A stretch of DNA of 21,207 nucleotides, from NCBI GenBank assembly GCA_003184365.1, contig NKYR01000212.1, positions 18,107-39,313 of the forward strand, read 5' to 3'. A program made the translations under genes and the position numbers. The stretch comes from Evernia prunastri. Its lineage: Eukaryota > Ascomycota > Lecanoromycetes > Lecanorales > Parmeliaceae. The notes under the pieces were generated by a model. It had not been told where the DNA came from, ran no database searches, and saw only the letters and a list, made by a program, of their open reading frames with translations. Below, piece by piece: positions 1 to 9,541 of the stretch. The number at the start of each line of letters is the position of its first letter. Within the stretch, counting starts at the first letter, position 1.

Positions 1-1405
1 TCAAGACCGCTTTGAGGATGGGATGCATACCCTCATTACGCTGTGTGGAGTAAGATCCCAGGTTTCGATTGTTTCGAGTAAGGCATTTGACTACCGAGGC
101 CTCTTTAGGATCCCAATTCTCATAGAAATACTCTTTGTCGACGTCGTGAAGAAGATCAAGTAAGGCCTGACGGTAATTTGGTAGCTGTAAAGGGTCTTCG
201 CATTTGACCCAATTCCAGCTGGCATCGGAAATCTCATCTCGTCGCTCTAACGGATATCCTCTCCTTGATTTATTGACTCTACTCCTAATGTTCTGAACAG
301 CATGCCAGCTGCACAGCTGGATCTGGCAATTAGGAAGTCGTGTCTTGAGCGAGGCGATGTAGCCTTTTCCTTGATCGGAAAGGCTGACTTCTGGAAGCGG
401 GCAGTCATTGAATACCTCTTCCTTCAATGTATCGAGGAAGTAGTTGAAGGCGGCTTCGGATTCGGATGTTGCAAAAGAGAAAGCAACTGGAAAGGACTTG
501 TTCGTATTAGTGATACCGACGGCTACGAAAAGAAGGAGCTTCTGAGCATTCGTATTGAATGTAGCGTCATTCTCCATAAGGAAACGGCTACAGAATCGCT
601 TGGCGAGGCTTCTTTGGAAGTCATCGATTAGGACGATTTGTTCGAGGATCCTCTTGGTGATCGTTCCATGCATATCTTTGACGTATGAATAGCGTACTTT
701 GGCTGTGAAAGTCGGGCTATCCAGTGCTGCCAGAAGACCCGTAAGGACGTCCTCTCTACTGCGAGTAGTGGATGGAATCAAATTGTAGTATTTCTTCTTG
801 TTCAGGTGGAACTCGTCGTCCCAATCCTTAGCCGTGTTATCCAGTACGGCTTCTGACTGATTATAGGTCAAATTGCTTGCTCGATTTGCTCTAGCAAGCT
901 CCACCGCCTTAGCATAATCGGGTTGTCGTTTCTTATGCATGTTGTAGGACAGTGGATTGGGAACCATTTCGTGGGAATGGTCCTGATGGCCCAATCCGAG
1001 GACCCACGTCTTGTTGCCTCCACCACGAGTATATGGATCCCTCCAGGTAATAGCGCATCGCCATAGGCAGCCTTTCTTCTTGATTCGAGTGAATTCTTGC
1101 TGGCGGTTACTACCTTCGCCCGTATGCTCATCCAGCTTCCGATTATTCTGAGTCTTTTCCTCCGCATGGATACATTGATAGCTTTTGCGCCCTGCTCCAC
1201 ATGACCCTGTCACTATAGCGAATCCTTGACTGAAGGCGTAATTCTGAAGGCGAGTCCAGGCGTCATCGGGTACATCAAAAGTCTCATTTGGTGAAGGAGG
1301 CTCTAAATGCTCCTGCGGTATACCGTCAATAACCTTCTGAACCAAAGGCTTTAGGTCGTCGTCGAGGCGGGGGGGAGGAGTCCATTGAGCAGCCTGAGTA
1401 GCCAT
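1..1405 (-). CDS. MULE (Mutator-like) transposase, 3' end beyond window
   Basis: The frame is open without a stop from ATG 1405 to the left edge (468 codons); an earlier in-frame ATG exists at 1546, but the 47 residues it adds look like leader sequence. Residues about 48-146 resemble a FAR1/WRKY-GCM1 zinc-binding domain (C78, C113, C117, then H143-x-H145), which would bind transposon ends. The catalytic core follows: D280 in 'NDATFNTN', D344 in 'LSDQGKGY', the MULE C/H signature C365-x2-H368 in 'CSWHAVQNI', and a candidate third acidic residue E458 in 'TQRNEGMH'. Spacing (64 and 114 residues) suits the MULE DDE fold. The enzyme would cut and move its own element in the nucleus. The part I can see has no frameshift or RIP-type stop, so this copy may be intact. 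Domain assignment is from motif recognition. Confidence 0.85.
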   Translation of the reverse strand, partial: MATQAAQWTPPPRLDDDLKPLVQKVIDGIPQEHLEPPSPNETFDVPDDAWTRLQNYAFSQGFAIVTGSCGAGRKSYQCIHAEEKTQNNRKLDEHTGEGSNRQQEFTRIKKKGCLWRCAITWRDPYTRGGGNKTWVLGLGHQDHSHEMVPNPLSYNMHKKRQPDYAKAVELARANRASNLTYNQSEAVLDNTAKDWDDEFHLNKKKYYNLIPSTTRSREDVLTGLLAALDSPTFTAKVRYSYVKDMHGTITKRILEQIVLIDDFQRSLAKRFCSRFLMENDATFNTNAQKLLLFVAVGITNTNKSFPVAFSFATSESEAAFNYFLDTLKEEVFNDCPLPEVSLSDQGKGYIASLKTRLPNCQIQLCSWHAVQNIRSRVNKSRRGYPLERRDEISDASWNWVKCEDPLQLPNYRQALLDLLHDVDKEYFYENWDPKEASVVKCLTRNNRNLGSYSTQRNEGMHPILKAVL

Positions 1406-1621
1406 AATAGCGACTGGTTGTGGTAAGACGATGTGGGTGGAAGAGGTGTTGTGGGTGGAAGGTGATGAGGAAGCGAATATGAGGTGTGGATAGAAAGGTA
1501 CATGAAATTGGGTGGTGTCTACACTAAAGACGAGGTACCTCGGCAACGCTACTATAGTTCCGCATTATTATTTATCCGAAGTGTGCGGTGCGGCCGGAGT
1601 GTGCGCTCCCAAGACCTTCCG
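976..1621 (-). repeat. 5' end of MULE, copy 1 of a 646-bp direct repeat
   Basis: Bases 976-1621 recur at 2132-2777 (offset 1156) with only two differences by eye: A/G at 1093/2249 and G/T at 1374/2530. Both change the protein (F105L, P11H). Similarity stops at 1621/2777, just after 'aagaccttccg', so this is the likely outer terminus of the element. The last 70 bp are GC-rich ('gtgcggccggagtgtgcgct') and may be the terminal inverted repeat, but the opposite end lies outside the window and cannot be compared. Confidence 0.85.
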
Positions 1622-1851
1622 TTCAAGCCATGAGGTGTCATTCGGTGCATCTCCTCCAGTTCCAAAGCTTCCATAGCTTTTATACCATCCACTGCTGTCT
1701 TTTTCAATGCTTTCGCGTAGTCTCCTACTTCATTGTTGTCTTCCACCGTCCTCTGCGTTGTTGTTGTTGTCGTATCGCGACACGTAGAAGGGGCGCGCTC
1801 CGCCGCGTCGCCGCTGCCATTTTCGCCGTCGACTGCGACGTCTCCCCTCAT
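1552..1851 (-). pseudogene. short ORF apparently interrupted by the MULE end
   Basis: ATG at 1851 opens a 99-codon frame. I do not recognise the product. It has an acidic, Gly-rich start, a run of six threonines, then an alpha-helical charged stretch ('DYAKALKKTAVDGIKAMEAL'). Its last 22 or so codons (below 1622) lie inside the MULE repeat, because the same bases recur at 2708-2777 in another context. The true C-terminus was therefore probably replaced by the transposon end. It is GC-rich next to an AT-rich island at 1862-1980. It could also be a chance ORF or a fragment of another element. Confidence 0.25.
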
Positions 1852-1861
1852 TGCTGATTCT

Positions 1862-1980
1862 CGCCTCTAAGTAGTAAATAATATATTTTTTAAGTTCAAG
1901 TCAAATCTTTATTTTATTTTAAATATATTATATAGTAAAATTTTATTTATATATATATTTTCGAATTTTATTGAAATATG
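1862..1980. other. AT-rich island
   Basis: About 120 bp made almost only of A and T, next to GC-rich DNA on both sides. It resembles the RIP-mutated block at 15956-21113 but is too short and featureless to assign to an element. Confidence 0.5.
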
Positions 1981-2008
1981 CGGTAGAACAGAGGCCCGGA
2001 CGCTGATT

Positions 2009-2020
2009 GGTTGGCCAACC
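2009..2020. repeat. 12-bp perfect palindrome GGTTGGCCAACC
   Basis: Perfect inverted repeat within the unique GC-rich stretch 1981-2130. No known function; it could bind a dimeric protein or be chance. Confidence 0.35.
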
Positions 2021-2119
2021 GAGGCTTGGCAGAGGCCACCTACCTAATGCCTCCATGTTGGCCCACATACTTACTTCTGTACGTTACCTAGTATCAATGC
2101 TATTGACAGTCACATCGTT

Positions 2120-2130
2120 CTAGGGTTAGG
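2120..2130 (+). repeat. telomere-like seed at a contig end
   Basis: 'ctagggttagg' directly abuts the N at 2131. Ten bases are in phase with the fungal telomere repeat (TTAGGG)n in the G-rich orientation expected at the right end of a chromosome. The run is too short to prove a telomere. Confidence 0.35.
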
Positions 2131-2131
2131 N
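2131..2131. other. assembly gap or join (single N)
   Basis: The base right of the N begins the second MULE copy in the middle of coding sequence. One N probably stands for a gap of unknown length. Confidence 0.85.
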
Positions 2132-2561
2132 AATGGTCCTGATGGCCCAATCCGAGGACCCACGTCTTGTTGCCTCCACCACGAGTATATGGATCCCTCC
2201 AGGTAATAGCGCATCGCCATAGGCAGCCTTTCTTCTTGATTCGAGTGAGTTCTTGCTGGCGGTTACTACCTTCGCCCGTATGCTCATCCAGCTTCCGATT
2301 ATTCTGAGTCTTTTCCTCCGCATGGATACATTGATAGCTTTTGCGCCCTGCTCCACATGACCCTGTCACTATAGCGAATCCTTGACTGAAGGCGTAATTC
2401 TGAAGGCGAGTCCAGGCGTCATCGGGTACATCAAAAGTCTCATTTGGTGAAGGAGGCTCTAAATGCTCCTGCGGTATACCGTCAATAACCTTCTGAACCA
2501 AAGGCTTTAGGTCGTCGTCGAGGCGGGGGTGAGGAGTCCATTGAGCAGCCTGAGTAGCCAT
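2132..2561 (-). pseudogene. MULE transposase copy 2, N-terminal part only
   Basis: Same frame as the first copy from ATG 2561 to the N, about 143 codons: the leader and the FAR1-like zinc-binding region up to 'LGLGHQDH'. The DDE domain is missing. The break coincides with the N, so the truncation may be due to assembly rather than biology. The downstream bases 2100-2130 are unrelated. The upstream repeat extends to 2777, 109 bp from the stop codon of the MYND gene, so this element sits directly in that gene's 3' flank. Confidence 0.75.
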
Positions 2562-2885
2562 AATAGCGACTGGTTGTGGTAAGACGATGTGGGTGGAAGA
2601 GGTGTTGTGGGTGGAAGGTGATGAGGAAGCGAATATGAGGTGTGGATAGAAAGGTACATGAAATTGGGTGGTGTCTACACTAAAGACGAGGTACCTCGGC
2701 AACGCTACTATAGTTCCGCATTATTATTTATCCGAAGTGTGCGGTGCGGCCGGAGTGTGCGCTCCCAAGACCTTCCGGAGAATATATCTCGTAGAGGAAA
2801 GACAATTTTTAGATATGAACTCAAATAGGGTGTCTGCAGCTGTCAAGCGCAGCTACCCTCGGGGCCAGCTTTTCTAGCTGAGTTG

Positions 2886-3962
2886 CTAACAATTTCCAAC
2901 TAGGTCCCTAACCACACCAAGAGCCCCTGGCGTCTCCGTCCACGCATCGAGGTTGTACTGAAGTACAAGCTGCATTTGCTCCATGCTCCCATGGCTGTAG
3001 GCCTCCGGCCGCGCCGTCAGATGCTTTCCTGGCTTAAGCAATGCGGGCCAGAAATACTTGTTCAACTTTTGAACGGCCGCGTACAGGTCTTGAACTTGAG
3101 ATTCCAGCTTTTTGATCAACGACGTTTGATCCTGGGCGTTCATGATGCTCCTATTCTCAGCGACGACTGAACCGCTCACAAGTTCTCCACGGACGCTGTC
3201 CAGGACCTCTTGAGGCACTTTTTCCCCTATCATCAACGAGTTTTGCAATGCGCGCACGTCCATCAAAAGTCTGATCTTAAGCAGTGTGACGGCTGTGGTG
3301 TGGCTGAGTGAGCCGTACTTATTTAGAAAGGTTTCTTCTCGAGGATCTTCAAAGACATCCGCATTCTTGACGTCTAGGTACGGGCTGTCAAGGTCGCCCC
3401 AATCGTAGTCTCCCTCCTGCCCGGTGGTAACCCACCACTTGCAAAAATCGTAGCACTCCTGGTCTCTACCCAATCTCAGTTTCAGCGCGGGCACCAGGTC
3501 GCGAACCCCCATATTATCACCGCGACACAGACGAAGCATGTCCATGATATGATCGTGCGCCGTTTCTACGGCCGGATACGTCTTGATCTTCAGAAGTGCC
3601 TCCACAAGAGCATAGCGAGATCTCATATACCCTCGTGTCTCGAAGATACCCCAGAAATGGCCCGCGTGCTCTTCGAACAGATTTGGGGGTGTCATGAAGT
3701 CTCCTGGATGAGATCGCAATTTCGTTTCTTCCCGATCGAGGACTTGTCGGCTTTTCTTAATGGCGTTGCAGGCTTGTTTGTGGTTTTCTCTGTGAGTTAC
3801 TTGATGATCTCGACCACAGTAGTATACGACTCTGCAAGCTTGGCAAAGAAAGAGCTTCGAGTCGCTCCTGCTGACGTCGCATAATTGGCAACAATTAGTG
3901 GGTGATAGAGTCATTGTATCTTGAACTGAAATGATATACGAATGATATCTTGTGGTGAACAC
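2886..3962 (-). CDS. MYND-type zinc-finger protein
   Basis: A 358-codon frame without introns. Near the N-terminus lies a MYND finger: C25-x2-C28-x11-C40-x2-C43-x5-C49-x3-H53-Q-x6-H61-x3-C65. The sixth ligand is His where the textbook motif has Cys, and the usual Trp is Arg58; the His form is common in fungal MYND fingers. MYND domains bind proline-rich peptides of partner proteins. The rest is a helical domain with 'CYDFCKWWVTTGQEGDYDWG' and 'LLKIRLLMDVRALQN', which I recall from uncharacterised fungal MYND proteins. Met17 (3914) is a good alternative start, putting the finger right at the N-terminus. No signal peptide or membrane segment is visible. The function is unknown. Confidence 0.82.
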   Translation of the reverse strand: MFTTRYHSYIISVQDTMTLSPTNCCQLCDVSRSDSKLFLCQACRVVYYCGRDHQVTHRENHKQACNAIKKSRQVLDREETKLRSHPGDFMTPPNLFEEHAGHFWGIFETRGYMRSRYALVEALLKIKTYPAVETAHDHIMDMLRLCRGDNMGVRDLVPALKLRLGRDQECYDFCKWWVTTGQEGDYDWGDLDSPYLDVKNADVFEDPREETFLNKYGSLSHTTAVTLLKIRLLMDVRALQNSLMIGEKVPQEVLDSVRGELVSGSVVAENRSIMNAQDQTSLIKKLESQVQDLYAAVQKLNKYFWPALLKPGKHLTARPEAYSHGSMEQMQLVLQYNLDAWTETPGALGVVRDLVGNC

Positions 3963-6223
3963 TCAAGACAGTGTTCAAGACAAAGCATTAAGATCGAAAG
4001 TGCCGAAACCTTGAGCGAACTTTTATGGGGCAGATTAGAGTATGCGGCGAGGTTCCGCGCACAATTGTCAAAGAGCGTAATGCACTCAGTGATCCTTCAG
4101 AGAAGGAACCCAGAGGAGTCAAAGGTAGGCAAACGCGTGAAATGCTCCTACTGATAGATGATGAAGTAGCCAGGGGAATAAGAGTTGGAAAATCCAATAA
4201 TATGTAGGAAACAAGGAATGAAGCTTCGAGCAAAACTGAATTCGACTACGGAAGCGGCGATACCCTCTAAACTTAAAGCAGCTAGGTACAACTGTCTCCG
4301 GCTTTAGACGCCTTTATCCTCTCATTCATGTTTAATAAATCCGAGGCTACAATAAGATGATAAGATCGTTCCACGCAGATACATCGTAAGTAGCACACCA
4401 TCACTTCATCTCTCTGTAGCAACATGAGTTTAGCGGACTGACAGCGCTTTATCACCTTGTGTGGTGGTAAGTCACATCCAACCCCGCAACTACCCGGATA
4501 GCGCACCCCCCGGGGTACTCTACACTCATATCGAGTTCATTGATAATTTCAATGCAAGTTCCAACACGTGCATGCAACTTTCATTAAATGTTGCACTCTT
4601 CCTTCTTCAGTTGTTTTCCACGTTTCAAGCTCTTTGTCAAGAAGATGATTCTTCTACTCACATCTTTACAGCGACGGCGCTTTCTATGCGTCAAACATCC
4701 GATTACCTCTGCTAGATAGGAGTTTGTCTCACAACGACTAATCATTTCTAGATGCGGTCTGCACTGTTCAGACGGTGAGGGTCTTCGAATGCTAGGCTTA
4801 GGCCACTAGAGGATGGTTTTGGCGCAAGTTTGGGAGAAAGAGGAGTAGCGTTCACGTAATGCTCCTGGGATGCTATATACACCATCATAGAGTTATGAAA
4901 TTGGGGACAATGTCGGTGTGGCTCTGATGCTACGGCCAAAGAGCGACAATAGCAAGAGATACCAGAGAGCGGAAGCTCAGCGCGTGAATAATGGCCGGAA
5001 ACTCAGTCAAATAGGATAGGTGACGTTTAATCTTTACGACCCATGCGAGCGGCGCACGACTGCTAATAGTATTGGAAAAGACCTCTGTTAATTACATGGC
5101 GAAATACGTATCACTTCATGTCAGACACGAGCAAAGGAGGAGGGTGCCTGCTGTTATGACGGACAACACCGCCTTAGTACGAGGTCTGCACAGAAACTCC
5201 ATGACCACTCTAAGCAGCCGCGCATTTCAAAGGGCGTCAAGGATCGCAGTCCGGGATTCTTTAGATGCTCGACAAATCAGACCGTGCGACTACAGCAGAC
5301 CCTATTTCAGTAGATTGATGGATTCTATTGATGGATTCTGCTAAACACGCAACATATTAGACTTCCTTCCGCAAAAGTTTTCGCTGGTTCACACACCGCA
5401 GTCACTGCACAGTCACTGCTAAGGTCGTTAAATTTGTGATTCGTGGCAACGGTCATCTCAGTTCGTTATATACTTCGAAGAGGCCAGAAATTAATAGATC
5501 GCAATTCAGCTTTCCAGCGCCATAATGAAACGAATCCAATAGAAATGAATACCACAAGCGAACACGGACCCACACTGGCTCTCCAAAAGATGGATAAGCT
5601 AGACCTACAAGTGTGGTTTCAAAGACCAACCTAGTGCTGAGATCGGTATGACCTTTCTCGTATATTTACGGACTGGCTTAAAAGCTTGGGGAATATAATT
5701 ATGTGACTTCCGTCATGGCTTAGGATTACTATAGCAGCAGCTAGACTGTTCGGAGAGCGCTAACGTAGAACTAAAAAGAAAGCCTGCAGAGTTGTATCGT
5801 TGAAGGCGTGATCCAGAGTCAACATTTGGCTGATGCCCGACAGCGGAGAAAGAAAAGGAGTGGTAATGGTTTTCGCTGAAGCACTTTTTCCACAATGCGA
5901 AGATGTGCTAATTGTACACCAAGACCGCCTTTTTCATGCTTTAAATTCAAGGCCCACATTATGGCTACCGTGGATCCCTTAGCCTCGGGTCAGTGCTCGA
6001 AAGGCTATGTGTAAAATTTTCTCAATCATACTCTTCGGGCCCCGCCGAATTCTCCGTCCTCATCAAACCTTTTGACTTTCCAGTGCTGGTCCTCGAAGTA
6101 TGGTGGTGCTACCGCTCCACCACAGGACTTGTTTTTTCGGACCGGGAAAAAGTCATCCCTACCTAACATTATATTCAGTACCAACACCGCAACACCTCTG
6201 AGCAAAGATCAAGAACAATCAAC
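3963..6223. other. 2.26-kb stretch without a recognisable gene
   Basis: Base composition is mixed, not RIP-like. Only short ORFs (60-90 codons) occur on both strands and none resembles a known family; I found no convincing splice-joined frame. It should hold the promoter of the MYND gene at its left end and that of the RING gene at its right end. Small direct repeats are the only visible structure (5314-5339, and 'cagtcactg' twice near 5399-5418). Confidence 0.5.
5314..5339 (+). repeat. 13-bp tandem duplication
   Basis: 'attgatggattct' occurs twice back to back. A small replication-slippage type duplication in noncoding DNA. Confidence 0.7.
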
Positions 6224-7146
6224 ATGCAGTGGTACCCCTTAGAAGCCCTCGAGATTGTTGACATCTCGACTTGTGCTGGCTACGCGCACTCGCAAGGTAG
6301 ACCATGCTGCAATCGCCTGTCCTCTGCCAAGAGAGATGCTGCCAAGATCCTCCTCGAGCAAATGTCGCATTATTCGATTTCCTCAAACGAAGCAATTAAC
6401 AGACACCTTGAGTCGCTTGCGCGGAATCTGCTCTGTGCACAGTGGCACGAGAACCAAGCGGGACCTATAGTCGAAACATGGAAACGGCGTGTTCTAAGCT
6501 CGCAGAGGGCGGTCATGTTGCGAGCGATTCGGGATTTGGAGAGGTCGGTGGACGACATAACGTCGCAGTTGGCATTGTCTAGCCTGACTGTTCCACACGC
6601 TGTTCCATCAAACGATTCATCAGGGACGAGATCATTAGCCGAGGATAGGATCGTCCAACCACAAAGATACCAGCATGTTCGTCCCGTTTTTCCAAATACT
6701 TCATCCACGCCATACCTTGCCTCAGTACCCCTCCACGGTTCAGGATCATCGAATATGCAGTCTGCCAATGAACACAACTTTCTACGGTCTCAGTATCAAG
6801 TTGCAGAGGTGTACCAAGGCGCTTCTTCGTCTAGTGAACGCTCCACTCCTTTATCGTCAACCACTACCCGACGAACACAGGCCAATGAAGATCTAAGCCA
6901 AAATTCCAAAACAATCCAGCCAGACTGCCCGATCTGTTTAGACGAATTGGAGTGTAAGCATAATGTGTCGAGGTGCCACGGGTGCTTGGAGAAGTTTCAC
7001 CCAAGCTGCATCAAAGCTTGGGTCGAGCAGTGCAAAGAGATGAGTGCGGATGCCACGTGCCCTTGCTGGTGAGTATCTCGCCTTTCGCCAACGTAGCTGT
7101 CACTAACGCCTGGGATTTTTGCAGCCGTCTCGAGTGGGATGAATGA
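6224..7146 (+). CDS. RING-type zinc-finger protein, putative E3 ubiquitin ligase (one intron)
   Basis: Exons 6224-7068 and 7125-7146 give 288 codons ending at TGA 7144-7146. ATG 6224 sits in a good context (caacATGc). The first 230 residues are polar and Ser-rich with no domain I recognise. The C-terminus is a zinc module: C235-x2-C238-x12-C251-x2-C254-x4-H259-x2-C262-x16-C279-x2-C282, then 'RLEWDE'. The pattern C-x2-C ... H-x2-C ... CP-x-C plus Trp fits the RING type found in SWIM/MEKK1-like E3 ligases; a PHD-like finger has similar spacing. The last ligand, C282, exists only after splicing; unspliced, the codon is TGG followed by a stop. No targeting signal is seen. Partners and substrate are unknown. 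Confidence 0.78.
7069..7124 (+). other. 56-nt spliceosomal intron in the RING gene
   Basis: Donor GTGAGT at 7069, branch site CTAAC at 7103-7107, acceptor TTTGCAG ending at 7124. Removal restores the CP-x-C zinc motif, which strongly supports the model. Confidence 0.85.
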
Positions 7147-8019
7147 AGAAGTCTGAGTCGATTTGGATCACTTGTTGATATTGAAAGCTCTTCCTTAGCC
7201 CTGTCTTTCTTGGAATACTACAGCCAAAGTTGTATTCCCGATGAGTGTGGAAGCGCCACGCCATGTGATCTCTGTCGTTTGGTCCACCGATATCCAGTAT
7301 AAGACCGTGAGCCAGGAGATTGTGGTAGCAGGTACAGTCCAGAAGTCAAAAATGTTTTGAGTGAGCTTAATTGATGCCTGACTATTTCGTACTTCCTCAT
7401 ATGATTATCGATGCGTTGTTGAGAATGGCTTCGACCTGCTTCCAATCGCGTCTCTGTGTGTAGGACGCAGGTTAATCAACAAGGCAATATCGAACAATAA
7501 GACTGGATAATATACCTCTAGATGTACCCTCAGCGCGCATTTGAGATAATGGTAGGAGCCGAGTGGTTTGGTGTCTTACAAGTCAGATAGCCGAGTAAGG
7601 AAGCGCATCGCAAACAGGAATCCCTCCCGCTGACTTGCTTGCAACACCTGGCACCAAGACCTGAAAAGCCTATTGCTCTTTCTTCGTGCGACTCGAAACA
7701 ATAAATGACTTTCATTCAAGTGTTATTCCAATCTAGGAGATATAACGCGGAAGCTGAGGTTTCACTGCCAGCTTCACAACATCAGCTACGATATTTATCG
7801 GCATTCATGTTTGACTTCTCCTCTTGAAAACGTGGTCCTTCGCAGGAGTATTGTGATTGATACTCTAGAATAGGACTAGTATTTATTTGTACCGTGACCT
7901 TCTAGCACAGACAAGACCCTACAACTCCTTCAGACCCCTATCTTCGAAATGGAAGATTGTCTTGGTGGCACCGGTAGACCAAGTCCATCATACACAGGGT
8001 GCCACGTACCCTCGTCCTT
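7147..8019. other. 873-bp intergenic region between convergent genes
   Basis: The RING gene (plus) and the C2HC gene (minus) converge here, so it holds two 3' ends. Small minus-strand ORFs (7218-7445, 7530-7715) have no recognisable content. No RNA gene or repeat is seen. Confidence 0.5.
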
Positions 8020-8872
8020 TTACTCTGAAGCCTCTACCAGGATTCTTCTCCAGAACATGTTCACCCCCGCGGGGTTGACAATCCACATCGAGTTATCGTC
8101 AATTATACCTCTCACCCACAGCTCTTGCATGACCATCTGGAAATGCGGATGCTCGGCAAAGAATCCTGGCTCTTCACAACGCATCACCTCTTGCCATGCT
8201 TCACCCATGGAGAGTAGGGCTCCGTTCGTCAAGACGTCCATCCGGAGGCTTGAATCGTATGGTGTCACGCAATCTGGAGACGATAACACAGGCTGTGTAT
8301 CGCGTTGGAAGATGGGGCTGTCTTTTGGGGAGTCACCGGGTGGGTCCTCGTGGCATTTGGGCTCGATTTCATCGTGGTTGATCTTGGGTTGGTATGCGTG
8401 AAGGTTGTTGTGTTCATTCTGGTCGTCAAGCGCATGGTCGTCTTCCACATTCAAGTCTTGAAGTTCACTGATAGAATTAGAGTCAGCCTTTGGTCAAAAC
8501 AACTAGTGTAACTTTTTCTTACTCAGGTTGTGCATTCATCAACGCTGCATCTTCCGACGATGCTTGACTGGTGTGATTCCACGCGTCGTTCCAACGAACG
8601 CCATTGGGATTTCCGTTTCTCTTGACACAAGGTGCCATATGAACTTGGACATGGTAATGTGTTGCGAACCTCCTACCGCAGATAGAACAAGGGTAGATCT
8701 TGTTCTTTGTTTGGCTCAGATCCCCGCATCCTTTGTTCGGAAGGCAACCTGGGGGTACCTTGGATGGGATCACAACACCACTGACGGCAGCCAGACGTCG
8801 TGCGTCCTTTGTATTCCTATCCGCGCGCTGTGCGGCAGTTCTCCCGTATTTGCTGGGCTTCTGCTGTCGCAT
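8020..8872 (-). CDS. C2HC (C2H2-like) zinc-finger protein (one intron)
   Basis: Exon 1 runs 8872-8523 and exon 2 8467-8020, together 265 codons. The N-terminus is basic ('RTAAQRADRNTKDARR'), then one finger C62-x2-C65-x12-H78-x3-C82 in 'YPCSICGRRF...HMAPC', a C2H2 finger with Cys as fourth ligand. It is followed by 'RNGNPNGVRWNDAW', a motif I recall from fungal single-finger proteins. The C-terminal part is acidic, then a conserved-looking block ('LTNGALLSMGEAWQEV', 'MWIVNPAGVNMFWRRI'). DNA or RNA binding is possible but unproven. ATG 8872 was chosen as the only good start; the frame stays open 27 codons further upstream without an ATG, so a small 5' exon cannot be excluded. Confidence 0.72.
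8468..8522 (-). other. 55-nt intron in the C2HC gene
   Basis: On the minus strand: donor GTAAGA from 8522, branch CTGAC at 8486-8482, acceptor TATCAG ending at 8468. Joining gives the codon GA|T (Asp) and continues in frame into the exon 2 reading frame. Confidence 0.78.
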
Positions 8873-9541
8873 TGCTTGATAGGCTAGGGCTGGTGGATTT
8901 AGTGTAGAGAAGGCTGCGTTGTTACTGTTACCTTCTATCAGCGTTGTTGGAGGTTAACATTCACTAAGCCCATACTCACATGTCATGCTTTATTTCGTTT
9001 GGCGTGGGTCTAGAAGAGTGTCTGGAGCCAGTCCTGGTTGATTTTCTCCGTTCTCGACTGGGTCTCGGGGCGAGGGTAATAGAAGGCATGATCGGAGAAT
9101 ATCGATGCTTTGGTTGTAAGGAATCACCAGATTGTAAGATCGTACAGACAATGACAAGTCAAGCTTGCAAGAATAGCAACTCTATGTGGGCCACCAGAGC
9201 TGAGGTTGAGAAAATATTATTGAAGCCTGTGCCGCAGCCAATACTTAAAGGGCTCGTGAGTGTTGTTTTTCAAGCCGCCATGAAATGTGCCAGGGGGCCC
9301 TGTATACTGCGGAGTGTTCAAAATATATGATTTTAATTCGGGTTGCCCTGCGTGACCTGTTCTAACACACACCACCTTAGCGCCAAGTTGAAGCAAGTCA
9401 ATGACACAACTTCATGCTCGAGTTTTTATCTTCCTGGAGTGTCAAAAGCTTAGGTCTTTGCAGCAATCCGAAACTTAGGCTTCTAGCGACCCGGGACTAC
9501 CTAGTGAAAGTAACTGATCAATACCCATTCGTCGTAGACTC
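8873..9541. other. 669-bp region, no assignable gene
   Basis: Upstream of the C2HC gene and downstream of the first toxin-like gene. A plus-strand ORF from ATG 8980 to 9330 (116 codons, seven Cys) is divergent to the C2HC gene; I do not recognise it and see no splice or codon evidence that it is real. Confidence 0.4.

Noticed and set aside
302..631. Plus-strand 109-codon ORF
   Set aside because: Antisense shadow of the MULE DDE domain, whose minus-strand frame carries the catalytic motifs.
868..1200. Minus-strand 110-codon ORF, with a matching ORF at 2126-2356
   Set aside because: Alternative frame of the MULE N-terminal region; the zinc-binding residues are in the other frame.
5072..5344. 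90-codon ORF in the large intergenic region
   Set aside because: No recognisable domain, no splice partners, composition like its noncoding surroundings.
8528..8887. Plus-strand 119-codon ORF
   Set aside because: Opposite strand of the C2HC finger exon; no motif of its own.
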